The notes: generated by a model from the letters alone, not told the origin. A stretch of DNA of 14,568 nt from JABDKJ01 sp039028335 (GCA_039028335.1 JBCCIF010000079.1:1-14568), one strand, 5' to 3'. Positions 1 through 7,572 are shown, counted from the first letter of the stretch. Numbers and translations: made by a program.

Positions 1-51
1 ATGACCAAGATTACTGTATTTGTGCGAACTCAAATTAAATTAGAAATATGA
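1..51 (+). CDS. Possible 3' end of an upstream gene (partial)
   Basis: Frame 1 is open from the first base to a TGA at 49-51 and would encode a short tail ending VRTQIKLEI. The stop overlaps the ATG of the lipoprotein gene as ATGA (48-51), an arrangement common between co-transcribed genes. The alternating polar/hydrophobic pattern would suit a final beta strand. Only 16 codons are visible, so this may be chance; the body of any such gene lies outside the window. Confidence 0.25.
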   Translation: MTKITVFVRTQIKLEI

Positions 52-254
52 TAAAACGATTACTCTTGATTATCCCCGTTCTTATTGTCCTTTTCACTTC
101 TTGTGAATATCCTTATTCTGCACATTCTGAAGACTATTGCTGTTCTGCGTATCACGCTGATGGCACATGGATAGGAGATGCACATAACGAATATGATTGC
201 ATTGACATGCTTTGTTATGCTGACGATTATTGCGATTGTTATTGTTTAGAATAA
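48..254 (+). CDS. Small Cys-rich acidic lipoprotein, function unknown
   Basis: A 68-residue protein. It has a lipoprotein signal: basic MIKR, a hydrophobic core at about 5-16, then the lipobox LFTSC with Cys19 as the lipidation site. The mature part is only 50 residues. It contains seven further cysteines (one CC pair, others spaced singly toward the C-terminus), three His, many Asp/Glu and Tyr, and not one Lys or Arg. Such a composition fits a disulfide-rich or metal-binding surface peptide, but I recognise no family. The start is the only ATG giving the signal peptide. The M50B-like peptidase gene follows 40 bases after the stop on the same strand, so the two may share a transcript. The lipoprotein call is strong; any function is open. 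Confidence 0.72.
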   Translation: MIKRLLLIIPVLIVLFTSCEYPYSAHSEDYCCSAYHADGTWIGDAHNEYDCIDMLCYADDYCDCYCLE

Positions 255-294
255 TCGCATAGTTTTCCTATTCCGAAAGCCCTATTTTTGAAGA

Positions 295-987
295 ATGAAT
301 CTAAGTGATGGAAAAATGCAAGTTTTGCATTTGTTCTTATTTGTGATTGCTGCATTGCTCTTATGGAACACCCCTATTATCTATCCGATCAAGATTTTCG
401 TTGTTATGTTGCATGAGCTGAGTCATGGAATAATGGCAATTTTATTTGGAGGAGAAATTGTTGAAATTCAAATAGGAAGTAATCAAGGCGGTTATTGTAA
501 ATACATTTCTAAACCCAGCTTTTGGTCGAAGTTTATGACGGCAAGCGCTGGGTATTTAGGTTCTTTATTCTGGGGCATTGTCATTTTAATTTCCGCAATT
601 AATACGAGCAAGGATAAATACATCTCGCTAATTTTATCACTCATCATTTTCTGTCTTTCTTGGTTTGTTTTTCAAACAGGAGAGACTTTTGGAATAGCAA
701 TGACAATAGGAACTGCCCTATTTTTGTTGGCAGCATTTATCTGGCTTCCTCCTTTTTTTCATGACCGCTTTTTAAAATTTTTAGGCATCACCTCTTGCGT
801 CTATGTCATTTGGGATATAAAAGATGATCTTATCGACAGAAGTGGCATAGGTAGCGATGCCGATGCAATTGCCGAGTTAACTGGATTTGATAGTAAATTA
901 ATTGGAGGTGTTTGGATGGCTCTCGCCATCATATCAATCTTTATTGCACTCAGGTACGTCTTCAAAAAACAAAAAATAGACTTCTGA
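295..987 (+). CDS. M50B-like membrane zinc metallopeptidase family protein
   Basis: A 230-residue polytopic membrane protein. Residues 40-44 read HELSH, the HExxH zinc motif, inside a hydrophobic segment, followed by GIMAILFGG, the usual context in the M50B-like family (PF13398). A Gly-rich membrane segment (ASAGYLGSLFWG, about 83-94), several more hydrophobic segments and a late SDADAIAELTG stretch before the last membrane helix also fit this family. Members resemble site-2 proteases, but most have no known substrate. Alternative start: Met8 at 316, which would drop a polar leader of seven residues. The stop codon lies inside the hairpin at 979-999. It sits after the small lipoprotein gene on the same strand. 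Family assignment is good; proteolytic activity is inferred only from the motif. Confidence 0.82.
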   Translation: MNLSDGKMQVLHLFLFVIAALLLWNTPIIYPIKIFVVMLHELSHGIMAILFGGEIVEIQIGSNQGGYCKYISKPSFWSKFMTASAGYLGSLFWGIVILISAINTSKDKYISLILSLIIFCLSWFVFQTGETFGIAMTIGTALFLLAAFIWLPPFFHDRFLKFLGITSCVYVIWDIKDDLIDRSGIGSDADAIAELTGFDSKLIGGVWMALAIISIFIALRYVFKKQKIDF

Positions 988-1010
988 TTTCAGAAGGTCA
1001 ATGCTTTTTT
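964..1010. terminator. Likely bidirectional intrinsic terminator
   Basis: An inverted repeat CTTCTGA-TT-TCAGAAG (981-996), extendable by two pairs across one bulge, lies between the convergent M50B-like and DUF4442 genes. Read on the - strand it is followed closely by two six-base T runs (976-971 and 969-964). On the + strand the T run (1005-1010) starts eight bases after the stem, so termination in that direction is less certain. Confidence 0.45.
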
Positions 1011-1029
1011 GGGCTAACGTAGATCAAAA

Positions 1030-1557
1030 CTAATTTCTGTTTCTTTTTTTCTTTTTCTCTTTAAAGTATGTCTTATCCGCAATAAATAGGGTCTTGGTAA
1101 TTTCTGCGTAGACTGTATCTTTTGACCTATTAGTGAGAAATATCTTCTTTTGGATATCTATTTCATTTTTTTGCTCAACGTCCTTGATAATTTGATCTAC
1201 CTCAGCCTTATTGAAATCAAAATCTGCATAAAGATCTTCTTTTGCAGGCTTTTTGAATACAATTTCTGCAGAACGATCCCACACGATGTAATCACTGCCT
1301 AGAATATATACCAGTTGGATCATTGAAATTGGGTCCGTTGCTGAAAACATGCTTCCACCAAAAATGCTATTCATATAGTTCCTGTTCTTCCAAGAGATCG
1401 GCAATTTAATGTCTACATGTAATAGATCTTCAGAGACATGCTTAATTCTAGCCGTACTTCTTCGATACATAGGTGAGAAGTTAAATCCAAATTTAAAAAG
1501 CTTGGACTGGCTTGTAAATTTTAATCCGAAAGCAGTAGCTTTTTGATAGAACGACAT
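1030..1557 (-). CDS. DUF4442 hotdog-fold protein (putative acyl-CoA thioesterase family)
   Basis: A 175-residue protein, a typical length for DUF4442 (PF14539), a hotdog-fold family related to acyl-CoA thioesterases. The core runs from about 30 to 155. Family-like features are IKLPISWKNRNYMNSIFGG (about 50-68), with Asn60/Asn63 and a Gly-Gly turn, the following ATDPISM segment with Asp75, and VWDRSAEIVFKKPA (92-105), the characteristic strand with the Lys-Pro turn. The C-terminus is highly basic (KEKKKKRNRN). The ATG at 1557 is the start; a weak -33/-7-like pair (TTTG, 18 bases, TATTTTAA) lies upstream. The gap to metX is 153 bases with no convincing hairpin, so read-through from the met operon is possible. 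Substrate unknown. Confidence 0.8.
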   Translation of the reverse strand: MSFYQKATAFGLKFTSQSKLFKFGFNFSPMYRRSTARIKHVSEDLLHVDIKLPISWKNRNYMNSIFGGSMFSATDPISMIQLVYILGSDYIVWDRSAEIVFKKPAKEDLYADFDFNKAEVDQIIKDVEQKNEIDIQKKIFLTNRSKDTVYAEITKTLFIADKTYFKEKKKKRNRN

Positions 1558-1710
1558 TTATGCAATTTGAATTGACTTTAAAATAAGGATTAAGAATTCA
1601 AATCAAAGCTGATCAAAAAAAATCTTTACAACAACCGTCTTCAGACCATTAGATAAAATTCAATCTTAACACCCAAAAAATTTTCGAATGCTTATTTCAG
1701 ATCTGTTATT

Positions 1711-2745
1711 TTAAATAGGAGCTTGAAGGATGGTCTTTTGCCTATTCAATCGTTCTATGCTTTGATTGGCAAAAATATAGAAATTTAGAATTTTCTTTTT
1801 AATCTTATCCGTTTCCACTAAAAAACCATCGTGTCCAAAGTCTGAATCAATTTCTTCATAAATCGCATTGGGGATTAATGAAGCCAATTGTTTTTGGAAG
1901 CGGGTAGGAATTAAAATATCGCTGTCAATACCTAAAACCAAAGTGGGCATTTTAATTGCTTGCAAAGCCTTTTTCAAATTTCCTCTTCCCCTACTGAAAT
2001 GAAAAGTATCTAAGCATTTAGTCAAATAATAATAGCAAAGTGAATCAAAGCGATCAACAAACTTATCGCCCTGATACTGTATGTAGGAAGCGGCTTTAAA
2101 TTGATCAATTTTCTCTTCAAAATCTGTTTGCTGTTCAACAAAAGCATCATGCGTTCGATAATTGATCAAGGCAAATGCTCGTGCTGCCTTCATTCCTTCC
2201 TGTCCTCCTCCTCTTTGCCCAAAAGTCGAATCCGCTTTCATTGCGATACGTTGTGCTTCATGAGTGGCAATGCTATATGCGGATTCTCTAAAAGTAGAAA
2301 CCATTAAAATGAGATGGTCAATTTGTCCATGAAATTGGTAGGAGAATTCAAGGGCCTGATTCCCACCAAAAGAGCCACCAATGCATGTATGGATATGTGA
2401 AATTTGCAATGCATCTGCAAGCAAGAGTTGTGACTTCACTACATCGCGAATACTCACTAATGGAAAACTTTCATCGGGAGGTGAGGTAGATCCGTAAGGC
2501 GAACACAAAGTGTTAACGCAAATGATGAAATAGTTTTGAGGATCATATAGTTTATCAGCACCGAATAAACCCGGCCACCACTCCAGAACATCACTATTTG
2601 CTGAAATAGCATGATAGACCCATACAATATTGGAATCATCCGAATTACGTTTTCCAAAAGTATGATAAGCCAATTGAAAGCCATCTAAGTATTCACCATT
2701 CTCTAGATGGAATTCCTCTTCGTATTTGAAATAGTTCTTATTCAT
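1711..2745 (-). CDS. metX: Homoserine O-acyltransferase (MetX, alpha/beta hydrolase fold)
   Basis: Transfers an acyl group (acetyl, or possibly succinyl) from acyl-CoA to the hydroxyl of L-homoserine, the activation step of methionine synthesis in the cytoplasm. The 344-residue protein has the MetX layout: VYHAISANSDVLEWWPGL (43-60, oxyanion region), FIICVNTLCSPYGSTSPP (73-90), the nucleophile elbow GGSFGG with Ser125, and the acid/base residues in LGIDSDILIP (Asp276) and FGHDGF (His305). Together these make a complete Ser-Asp-His triad. The length is close to the family norm. It is last in the riboswitch-controlled operon, and its ATG overlaps the upstream gene's TAA by eight bases. MetX-fold enzymes can be acetyl- or succinyl-specific and I cannot tell which from motifs alone; acetyltransferase is the default reading. 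Confidence 0.9.
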   Translation of the reverse strand: MNKNYFKYEEEFHLENGEYLDGFQLAYHTFGKRNSDDSNIVWVYHAISANSDVLEWWPGLFGADKLYDPQNYFIICVNTLCSPYGSTSPPDESFPLVSIRDVVKSQLLLADALQISHIHTCIGGSFGGNQALEFSYQFHGQIDHLILMVSTFRESAYSIATHEAQRIAMKADSTFGQRGGGQEGMKAARAFALINYRTHDAFVEQQTDFEEKIDQFKAASYIQYQGDKFVDRFDSLCYYYLTKCLDTFHFSRGRGNLKKALQAIKMPTLVLGIDSDILIPTRFQKQLASLIPNAIYEEIDSDFGHDGFLVETDKIKKKILNFYIFANQSIERLNRQKTILQAPI

Positions 2746-3922
2746 TCGATTGCGACTTTTTTAATGCTTTCTCTATATCCGATAATAAATCATCTATATG
2801 CTCAAGACCCACTGAGAAGCGTATCAGGCCCTCGCTAATTCCTTGGTCTTCTTGTTCTTCCTTGCTTAATTTTGAATGTGTGGTGCTGGCTGGATGTGTG
2901 GCTATACTTCGGCTGTCTCCCAAATTTGCCGTTAAGGAAAACAGATCCAGTTTATTCAAAAAGTCAATTGCTCTTGCCTTCCCTCCTTTCAGCACGCAAC
3001 TAACAATTGCTCCTCCTTTTCTCATTTGTTTAGATGCAAGCTCAAATTGATCGTGACATGCTAATCCTGGATAACTAACTCTTATGCAAAATGCACTTTT
3101 AGATAAGAAACGTGCAATCCGCAATGCATTTGCACAATGCCGATCCATTCTCAAAGCCAAGGTCTCCAGACTTTTTGATAGTATCCAAGCATTAAATGGA
3201 GATAAAGAAGCACCTGTTCTTCTCAAAAAGTCATAGCACCTATCTACAATTTCCTTTTTACCAACAATAGCCCCTCCTAAAACCCTTCCTTGACCATCAA
3301 TAAATTTAGTGGCAGAATGCAAGACAATATGGGCACCAAAATCTATTGGTTTTTGTAAGTACGGGGTGGCAAAACAATTGTCTACAATCAGAATCAAATT
3401 GCGCTTTTTACATAGTTGCCCTAAAAAATTCAAGTCCGCCATTTGAAGAGAAGGATTAGAAGGTGTCTCGACAAAAATGGCTTTAGTATTCTCTTTAATT
3501 GCGCTTATGTAAGCATTATTGTCAGCTATATTCACAGTGCTTGATTCTATTCCCATATTCGGCAAAAGATGCTTGAGAATATATTGTGTATTGCCAAAAA
3601 CAGAAGAGGACGAGATAATATGATCACCTTGTTTCAGCAATGAAGCAAAACTGGTATATACCGCAGCCATGCCAGTTGCCGTTCCAATACCACTCTCTGC
3701 ATTTTCCAGAACGCATAATTTCTGAATAAACTCGTCTACATTGGGATTGCTAAAACGAGAATAGAGGTTAGCCTTTAGTTCACCTTTAAAAATGGCTTCG
3801 CCTTGTTCGGCATTGTCAAACGTAAAACTAGAAGTCAAAAACAGTGGAGTTGAGTGCTCTTTTTGATTGCTTTGTTCCATTTGAAGCCGAATCGCATTCG
3901 TTTCAAATTGATAATTATTCAT
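2738..3922 (-). CDS. metZ: PLP-dependent O-acylhomoserine sulfhydrylase (MetZ-like, Cys/Met metabolism family)
   Basis: A 394-residue member of the Cys/Met metabolism PLP enzymes, full length. Visible landmarks: YSRFSNP (54-60, phosphate-contacting Tyr/Arg from the partner subunit), TATGMAAV (81-88, phosphate cup), ETPSNP (152-157), IVDNCFATPYLQ (179-190, Asp181 for the pyridine nitrogen), HSATKFIDGQGRVLGG (202-217, Lys206 forming the internal aldimine) and SVGLEHIDDL near the C-terminus. The IDGQGR stretch after the lysine is typical of O-succinylhomoserine sulfhydrylase (MetZ) rather than cystathionine gamma-synthase. With MetX it would make homocysteine from acylhomoserine and sulfide. The ATG overlaps the OsmC-like gene's TAA, and its own TAA overlaps the metX ATG, by the same eight bases. 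Preference for acetyl or succinyl substrate is unresolved, so metY-type activity is possible. Confidence 0.85.
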   Translation of the reverse strand: MNNYQFETNAIRLQMEQSNQKEHSTPLFLTSSFTFDNAEQGEAIFKGELKANLYSRFSNPNVDEFIQKLCVLENAESGIGTATGMAAVYTSFASLLKQGDHIISSSSVFGNTQYILKHLLPNMGIESSTVNIADNNAYISAIKENTKAIFVETPSNPSLQMADLNFLGQLCKKRNLILIVDNCFATPYLQKPIDFGAHIVLHSATKFIDGQGRVLGGAIVGKKEIVDRCYDFLRRTGASLSPFNAWILSKSLETLALRMDRHCANALRIARFLSKSAFCIRVSYPGLACHDQFELASKQMRKGGAIVSCVLKGGKARAIDFLNKLDLFSLTANLGDSRSIATHPASTTHSKLSKEEQEDQGISEGLIRFSVGLEHIDDLLSDIEKALKKSQSNE

Positions 3923-4328
3923 TGATGAAATAAGCGGTTGTAATGACTATTTCTGGCGAGAGGGAATGATAGGCAGAACAGTATTTTTCTTTTCCCAAGT
4001 GAATAGCACGTGATAAAAAAGATTCTTTTACTTCACCCTTCACAAAAAAGCTGATTTGAATTTTGGTGAATACAGAAGGAATTTCTTCTCTTCGTTCTGC
4101 TATAACCTCGACTCTAAAATCGTCTATCACCTGCTTTTGCTTGTAAAGAATACTCAACACATCGATGGAGAGGCACGCAGCCAGTCCATTGAGAAGCAGT
4201 TCCATAGGTCTTTGACCTTTTTGATGAGGACCTTGTAATTTTTCAGCGGCACAGCAATACACTTCTCTCTCATTTGTACCTGAGCGAAACTGAAACTTGT
4301 CGTCTATTCTTTGTAATGATATTTTCAT
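3915..4328 (-). CDS. OsmC-family protein
   Basis: A 137-residue OsmC/Ohr-superfamily protein. Both redox cysteines are present in their usual settings: LLLNGLAACLSIDVLSIL (helix with the first Cys) and GKEKYCSAYHSLS (second Cys), 65 residues apart. Such proteins are dimeric cytoplasmic thiol peroxidases or relatives; the substrate of this one is unknown. I chose the ATG at 4328. A TTG two codons upstream (4334) is in frame but unlikely. It is the first gene after the SAM riboswitch terminator (about 40 bases downstream) and overlaps metZ by eight bases, so it should be made when SAM is low. A link to sulfur metabolism or to protecting sulfur intermediates is inferred only from this position. 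Confidence 0.87.
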   Translation of the reverse strand: MKISLQRIDDKFQFRSGTNEREVYCCAAEKLQGPHQKGQRPMELLLNGLAACLSIDVLSILYKQKQVIDDFRVEVIAERREEIPSVFTKIQISFFVKGEVKESFLSRAIHLGKEKYCSAYHSLSPEIVITTAYFINE

Positions 4329-4365
4329 TCTCAATAATTTTATTCGTCAATTATCAAGAATAGAT

Positions 4366-4401
4366 AAAAAAAGCCTCTTTTGACCGGTCAAAAGAGGCTT
4401 T
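4366..4401 (-). terminator. Riboswitch-controlled intrinsic terminator
   Basis: A 32-base perfect inverted repeat (4370-4401, centre GACCGGTC) is followed on the - strand by seven Ts (4372-4366, partly within the stem foot). It lies between the SAM-I aptamer and the OsmC-like start, where an S-box expression-platform terminator belongs. The 5' half (4387-4395) can instead pair with 4410-4418 just after the aptamer, giving a competing antiterminator. Confidence 0.9.
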
Positions 4402-4417
4402 CAATTTTTTCTTCTGA

Positions 4418-4513
4418 CTTATCTTGTTGCTAAACAACAGGAGTTAGCACCTTCTAGTTGAACTAGGGTTGCTAAGGTTTCAAAGGGCCTTTCCCTCCAC
4501 CTTTCTTGATAAG
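4418..4513 (-). promoter_or_regulatory. SAM-I (S-box) riboswitch aptamer
   Basis: On the - strand this segment shows the S-box core in order: P1 5' strand CTTATC (4513-4508), AAGAAAGGTGGAGGGA, GGCCC, GAAACC, GCAACC, a P3 hairpin CTAGT-TCA-ACTAG, AAGGTGCTAACTCC, a P4 hairpin TGTTG-TTTAG-CAACA, and the P1 3' strand GATAAG (4423-4418). The class is known to bind S-adenosylmethionine and to cause early termination when SAM is plentiful. It precedes the osmC-like, metZ and metX genes, a classic target set. Together with the downstream terminator this is a complete transcriptional OFF switch. Confidence 0.96.
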
Positions 4514-4538
4514 AGATGTAATGAACGCTTATTCGGGG

Positions 4539-4569
4539 TAAAGCTAATTTTAATTCTTGAAAATGAAAA
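4539..4569 (-). promoter_or_regulatory. Candidate Bacteroidota-type promoter of the met operon
   Basis: On the - strand TAGCTTTA (4546-4539) resembles the Bacteroidota -7 consensus TAnnTTTG in seven of its eight positions, and TTTTC lies 18 bases upstream (4569-4565) near the expected -33 TTTG. Transcription would begin near 4532, about 20 bases before the aptamer. The match is imperfect and rests mainly on position. Confidence 0.3.
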
Positions 4570-4673
4570 GAATTTACTGACAATTCATTGCTCGCTAAAA
4601 AGTATCCAATCTGATGGAAGTAAATTTTTATTTTTAATTTCCTTCCTTAATTAATAGGTATAAAACACTTGTC

Positions 4674-7553
4674 ATGAAACATAAACTACTCTTGAGCGTG
4701 CTCTCAATATTATCATTTCTCGTCCTTAAATCTCAGTATTGTATGCCAGAAACCAATTGTACAGTTGGTGATGGAGTTGTGGAATTTGGAATGGGATCTT
4801 TTTATAATCCAAGTGGATGTTCTGCAGATTTTGGCATTCCGGGATATGCCGATTACACGGATTTAATAGTGCCTGTGGGTCAAGGAAATACTGAAACGGT
4901 TTTGTTGCGATCTGATTTTGGAAGTCAACAAATTTCTATTTGGATTGATGCAGATAACAGCGAAAGTTTCGAAGCAAGTGAACTGATCTTAACAGATGAG
5001 CCAGTGGGTGTCGATCAGGTTATTACCAGTGTGACTATACCTGCAACATTGGCATTTGGTGAATATATCATGCGTGTTCAAGCGGCATACGCCACACCAA
5101 GTAGCCCAGATCCATGTGTAGTGGCAACTTGGGGTGAAACCGAAGATTACACTGTATCCGTAGGCCCTCCTCCCTCTTGTATAGCGGTAAATAGTGTACA
5201 AGCTGGAATGATTGGGTCAGATCAGGCAGAAATTTCCTGGATAGACGGAGGAACGGCTTCGGTATGGGATATAGAATTCGGACCGATCGGATTTATTCCA
5301 ACAGGACAACCTAGTCCTGGTTATGACGATGTTAGCAATCCGGTAATGCTCACCGGGCTAAATCCTGCTACGGAGTACCAAGTCTATGTACGCGCAGATT
5401 GCGGAATGGATAATACAAGCGATGTTTCATTTTGGTCAATTCCCGTAAGTTTTGTGACTGAATGTGCTTCGATCACACCATTCTATTTAAATGATATGAA
5501 TTCGCTTCCATTGAATTGTTGGGAATTTGCAAATGGCGGTGACCTGACCCAAGGCCCTCAATTTCAAGGATTCAGCAATTGGTTTGATGGTGGATTTGCG
5601 AATAATGGATTCACCGGTTCGCAAGGTGCTACCTTTTTTGGGTTCAACCAATTTGAATGGATGATGACTCCATTTTTTGATTTAAGCGCTGGTCCCTATC
5701 AAGTTGAATTTGATGTGGCCCTAACCGAATCTTTTGGAACGTTTCCAGTAGTGCTAGGATCGGATGACTTTTTGAGTTTTGCCTATTCAGATGACTTAGG
5801 AGCCACATGGAACGAAATCGAAACATGGGATGCAAGCAATCCACTAGATCCCGTTGGGATGCACTTTGTACAAGACATTTCGGCCATAAACGGAAATGAA
5901 GTTCGTTTTGCTTTTTTAGGTTCCAATGGCCTCGTGGATGATTTTGTGTTTTTTGAATTCCATGTAGACAACTTTGTAGTCCAGGATTTGGGAGCATGTG
6001 TAGCAACCTATAATGTTCAAGCAACAAATATTTCTTCAGACGCTGCTGAAATAACTTGGGTTGATCCGGGAATGAGTTCAGCATGGGACATAGAATGGGG
6101 ACCAACAGGCTTTATTCCAACAGGTATTCCCAGTCCAGGTTATGATGATGTCCCAAATCCAGCGATGATTAGTGGATTAGATCCTTTGACCAGCTATGAC
6201 GTATACGTTCGAGCAGATTGTGGAATGGATAACAGTTCTGACATTTCTTTCTGGTCAAGTGTAGTGACGTTTACAACAGCATGTGCAAATTTTGCTCCAA
6301 CCTATATTGAAGATTTTAATGGCTTTCCACTGGATTGCTGGGAAAGTGCTAATGGAGGTAATATTGATGAAGGGCCTCAAAACTTTGATTTCAGCAATTG
6401 GTTTGATGGTGGTTTTGCCAATTTGAATGGCTTTACTGGTGCACAGCGTGTCTCCTTTTTTGGAGCACAAGATTTCCAATGGTTACTATCTCCTTTTATT
6501 GATTTAAGTGGTGGAGATTATCAAATGGAATTTGATTTTGCCTTAACAGCTGCCTTCAACGCCTCTCCTATTACATTGGGATCAGATGATAAAGTTGCTG
6601 TTTTGATTACAGAAGACTTCGGTGCAAATTGGGAGGTTCTTCAAGAATGGGATTCTTCTAGCTCTGTTACATTTTCTGGCGAACACCTCATCTATGACTT
6701 GTCTGCATATTCAAATACAAATACGCGTTTTGCATTTTATGCAACGACTGATTCTATCAATGATTTTATAAACTTTCAAGTTCATGTGGACAATTTTAGA
6801 GTACAAGATTTGAACGCTCCTATTGAATTCGAAGTAGATGCGGTAAACGATTTAAATTGTTTTGAAGATGGCACAGGTGCTATTTTCATCAATGTTAGTG
6901 GTGGAACTGCTCCCTATACATTTGAATGGTCAAATGGTGCGGGAACTGAAGACCTAGTCAATGTTCAAGGTGGTGATTATTCGTTAACCATTACGGATGG
7001 CGCTGGCACAGTGGTCACCTCTGATGTTTATACAATAAACCAACCTGAAGAAATTATTGTCACAGCAGTAGTAACAGATGAAAGTTTGAACGGAGCTAAT
7101 GACGGAGCAATTGACATTACAGTAGAAGGAGGAACGGGTCCATATGGCTTTAGTTGGAATGATGGTTCTCCAAATGAAGACATTGCAAATTTAGAAGACG
7201 GGCTATGGTGCGTAAATGTTTTTGATGCATTCGGATGTACTCAATTTGCTTGTTTTAATGTTGCAATGGGACCGAGCGATGTAAACAACATTGATGACTT
7301 AAGTGCGTTCACTCTCTTTCCAAACCCGACAAATGATCAATTGACTATGAATGCAGAATTCACTAAGCAAAAGAATATATCGATACTACTTCGAAATAAT
7401 TTGGGTCAAATAATCCGTTCTCATTCATTTAACACAGTTAACCAAATTTTTCATACTTGGGATGTTTCCGATTTTTCTGCGGGCATGTATTTCTTTGAAA
7501 TACGTGATTTAGAAAGCAAGCAATACAGCGTTCAAAAAGTCATTATTCGATAA
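4674..7553 (+). CDS. T9SS-exported multidomain surface protein (GEVED, FN3, jelly-roll, SprB repeats)
   Basis: A 959-residue secreted protein. Domains in order: signal peptide (about 1-22); GEVED domain (about 50-163) ending in the WGETEDY motif (153-159); FN3-like domain 1 (168-262); jelly-roll 'choice-of-anchor J'/cleaved-adhesin-like domain 1 (265-440); FN3-like domain 2 (441-535); jelly-roll domain 2 (538-714); two SprB-type repeats (about 716-793 and 796-864, each with a GGTxPYxFxW motif); and a T9SS type A sorting domain (about 880-959) starting FTLFPNPTNDQL and ending VQKVIIR. The FN3 plus jelly-roll unit is duplicated. By family knowledge such proteins cross the outer membrane through T9SS, lose the C-terminal domain and are anchored or released; an adhesive or matrix role is inferred. 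No catalytic domain is seen. It converges with another T9SS cargo gene at a shared terminator. Confidence 0.88.
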   Translation: MKHKLLLSVLSILSFLVLKSQYCMPETNCTVGDGVVEFGMGSFYNPSGCSADFGIPGYADYTDLIVPVGQGNTETVLLRSDFGSQQISIWIDADNSESFEASELILTDEPVGVDQVITSVTIPATLAFGEYIMRVQAAYATPSSPDPCVVATWGETEDYTVSVGPPPSCIAVNSVQAGMIGSDQAEISWIDGGTASVWDIEFGPIGFIPTGQPSPGYDDVSNPVMLTGLNPATEYQVYVRADCGMDNTSDVSFWSIPVSFVTECASITPFYLNDMNSLPLNCWEFANGGDLTQGPQFQGFSNWFDGGFANNGFTGSQGATFFGFNQFEWMMTPFFDLSAGPYQVEFDVALTESFGTFPVVLGSDDFLSFAYSDDLGATWNEIETWDASNPLDPVGMHFVQDISAINGNEVRFAFLGSNGLVDDFVFFEFHVDNFVVQDLGACVATYNVQATNISSDAAEITWVDPGMSSAWDIEWGPTGFIPTGIPSPGYDDVPNPAMISGLDPLTSYDVYVRADCGMDNSSDISFWSSVVTFTTACANFAPTYIEDFNGFPLDCWESANGGNIDEGPQNFDFSNWFDGGFANLNGFTGAQRVSFFGAQDFQWLLSPFIDLSGGDYQMEFDFALTAAFNASPITLGSDDKVAVLITEDFGANWEVLQEWDSSSSVTFSGEHLIYDLSAYSNTNTRFAFYATTDSINDFINFQVHVDNFRVQDLNAPIEFEVDAVNDLNCFEDGTGAIFINVSGGTAPYTFEWSNGAGTEDLVNVQGGDYSLTITDGAGTVVTSDVYTINQPEEIIVTAVVTDESLNGANDGAIDITVEGGTGPYGFSWNDGSPNEDIANLEDGLWCVNVFDAFGCTQFACFNVAMGPSDVNNIDDLSAFTLFPNPTNDQLTMNAEFTKQKNISILLRNNLGQIIRSHSFNTVNQIFHTWDVSDFSAGMYFFEIRDLESKQYSVQKVIIR
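5175..6815 (+). repeat. Internal two-copy duplication (FN3 + jelly-roll module)
   Basis: Copy 1 is 5175-5993 (residues 168-440) and copy 2 is 5994-6815 (residues 441-714): 273 and 274 residues, directly adjacent. Matching pairs include FIPTGQPSPGYDDV / FIPTGIPSPGYDDV, VRADCGMDNTSDVSFWS / VRADCGMDNSSDISFWS, and SNWFDGGFAN in both. Each copy ends in HVDNF.VQDL. The copies have diverged at the DNA level, so the duplication is not recent. Confidence 0.9.
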
Positions 7554-7572
7554 AGAAGAAATGCTATAATTT

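Noticed and set aside
283..290. TATTTTTG as a -7 promoter element for the M50B-like gene
   Set aside because: It matches TAnnTTTG, but it is only four bases before the ATG and lacks a TTTG at the right spacing, so chance in AT-rich DNA is likely unless the true start is Met8.
3915..4334. TTG at 4334 as the OsmC-like start
   Set aside because: An ATG two codons downstream (4328) gives the usual OsmC N-terminus; TTG starts are rare and nothing favours it here.
4469..4654. Open frame on the + strand across the met leader
   Set aside because: It runs antisense through the SAM-I aptamer and has no protein-like features.
5644..6105. Open frame of 153 codons on the - strand inside the 959-residue gene
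   Set aside because: Its composition is low in protein-like pattern and it lies wholly antisense to well-supported FN3 and jelly-roll domains.
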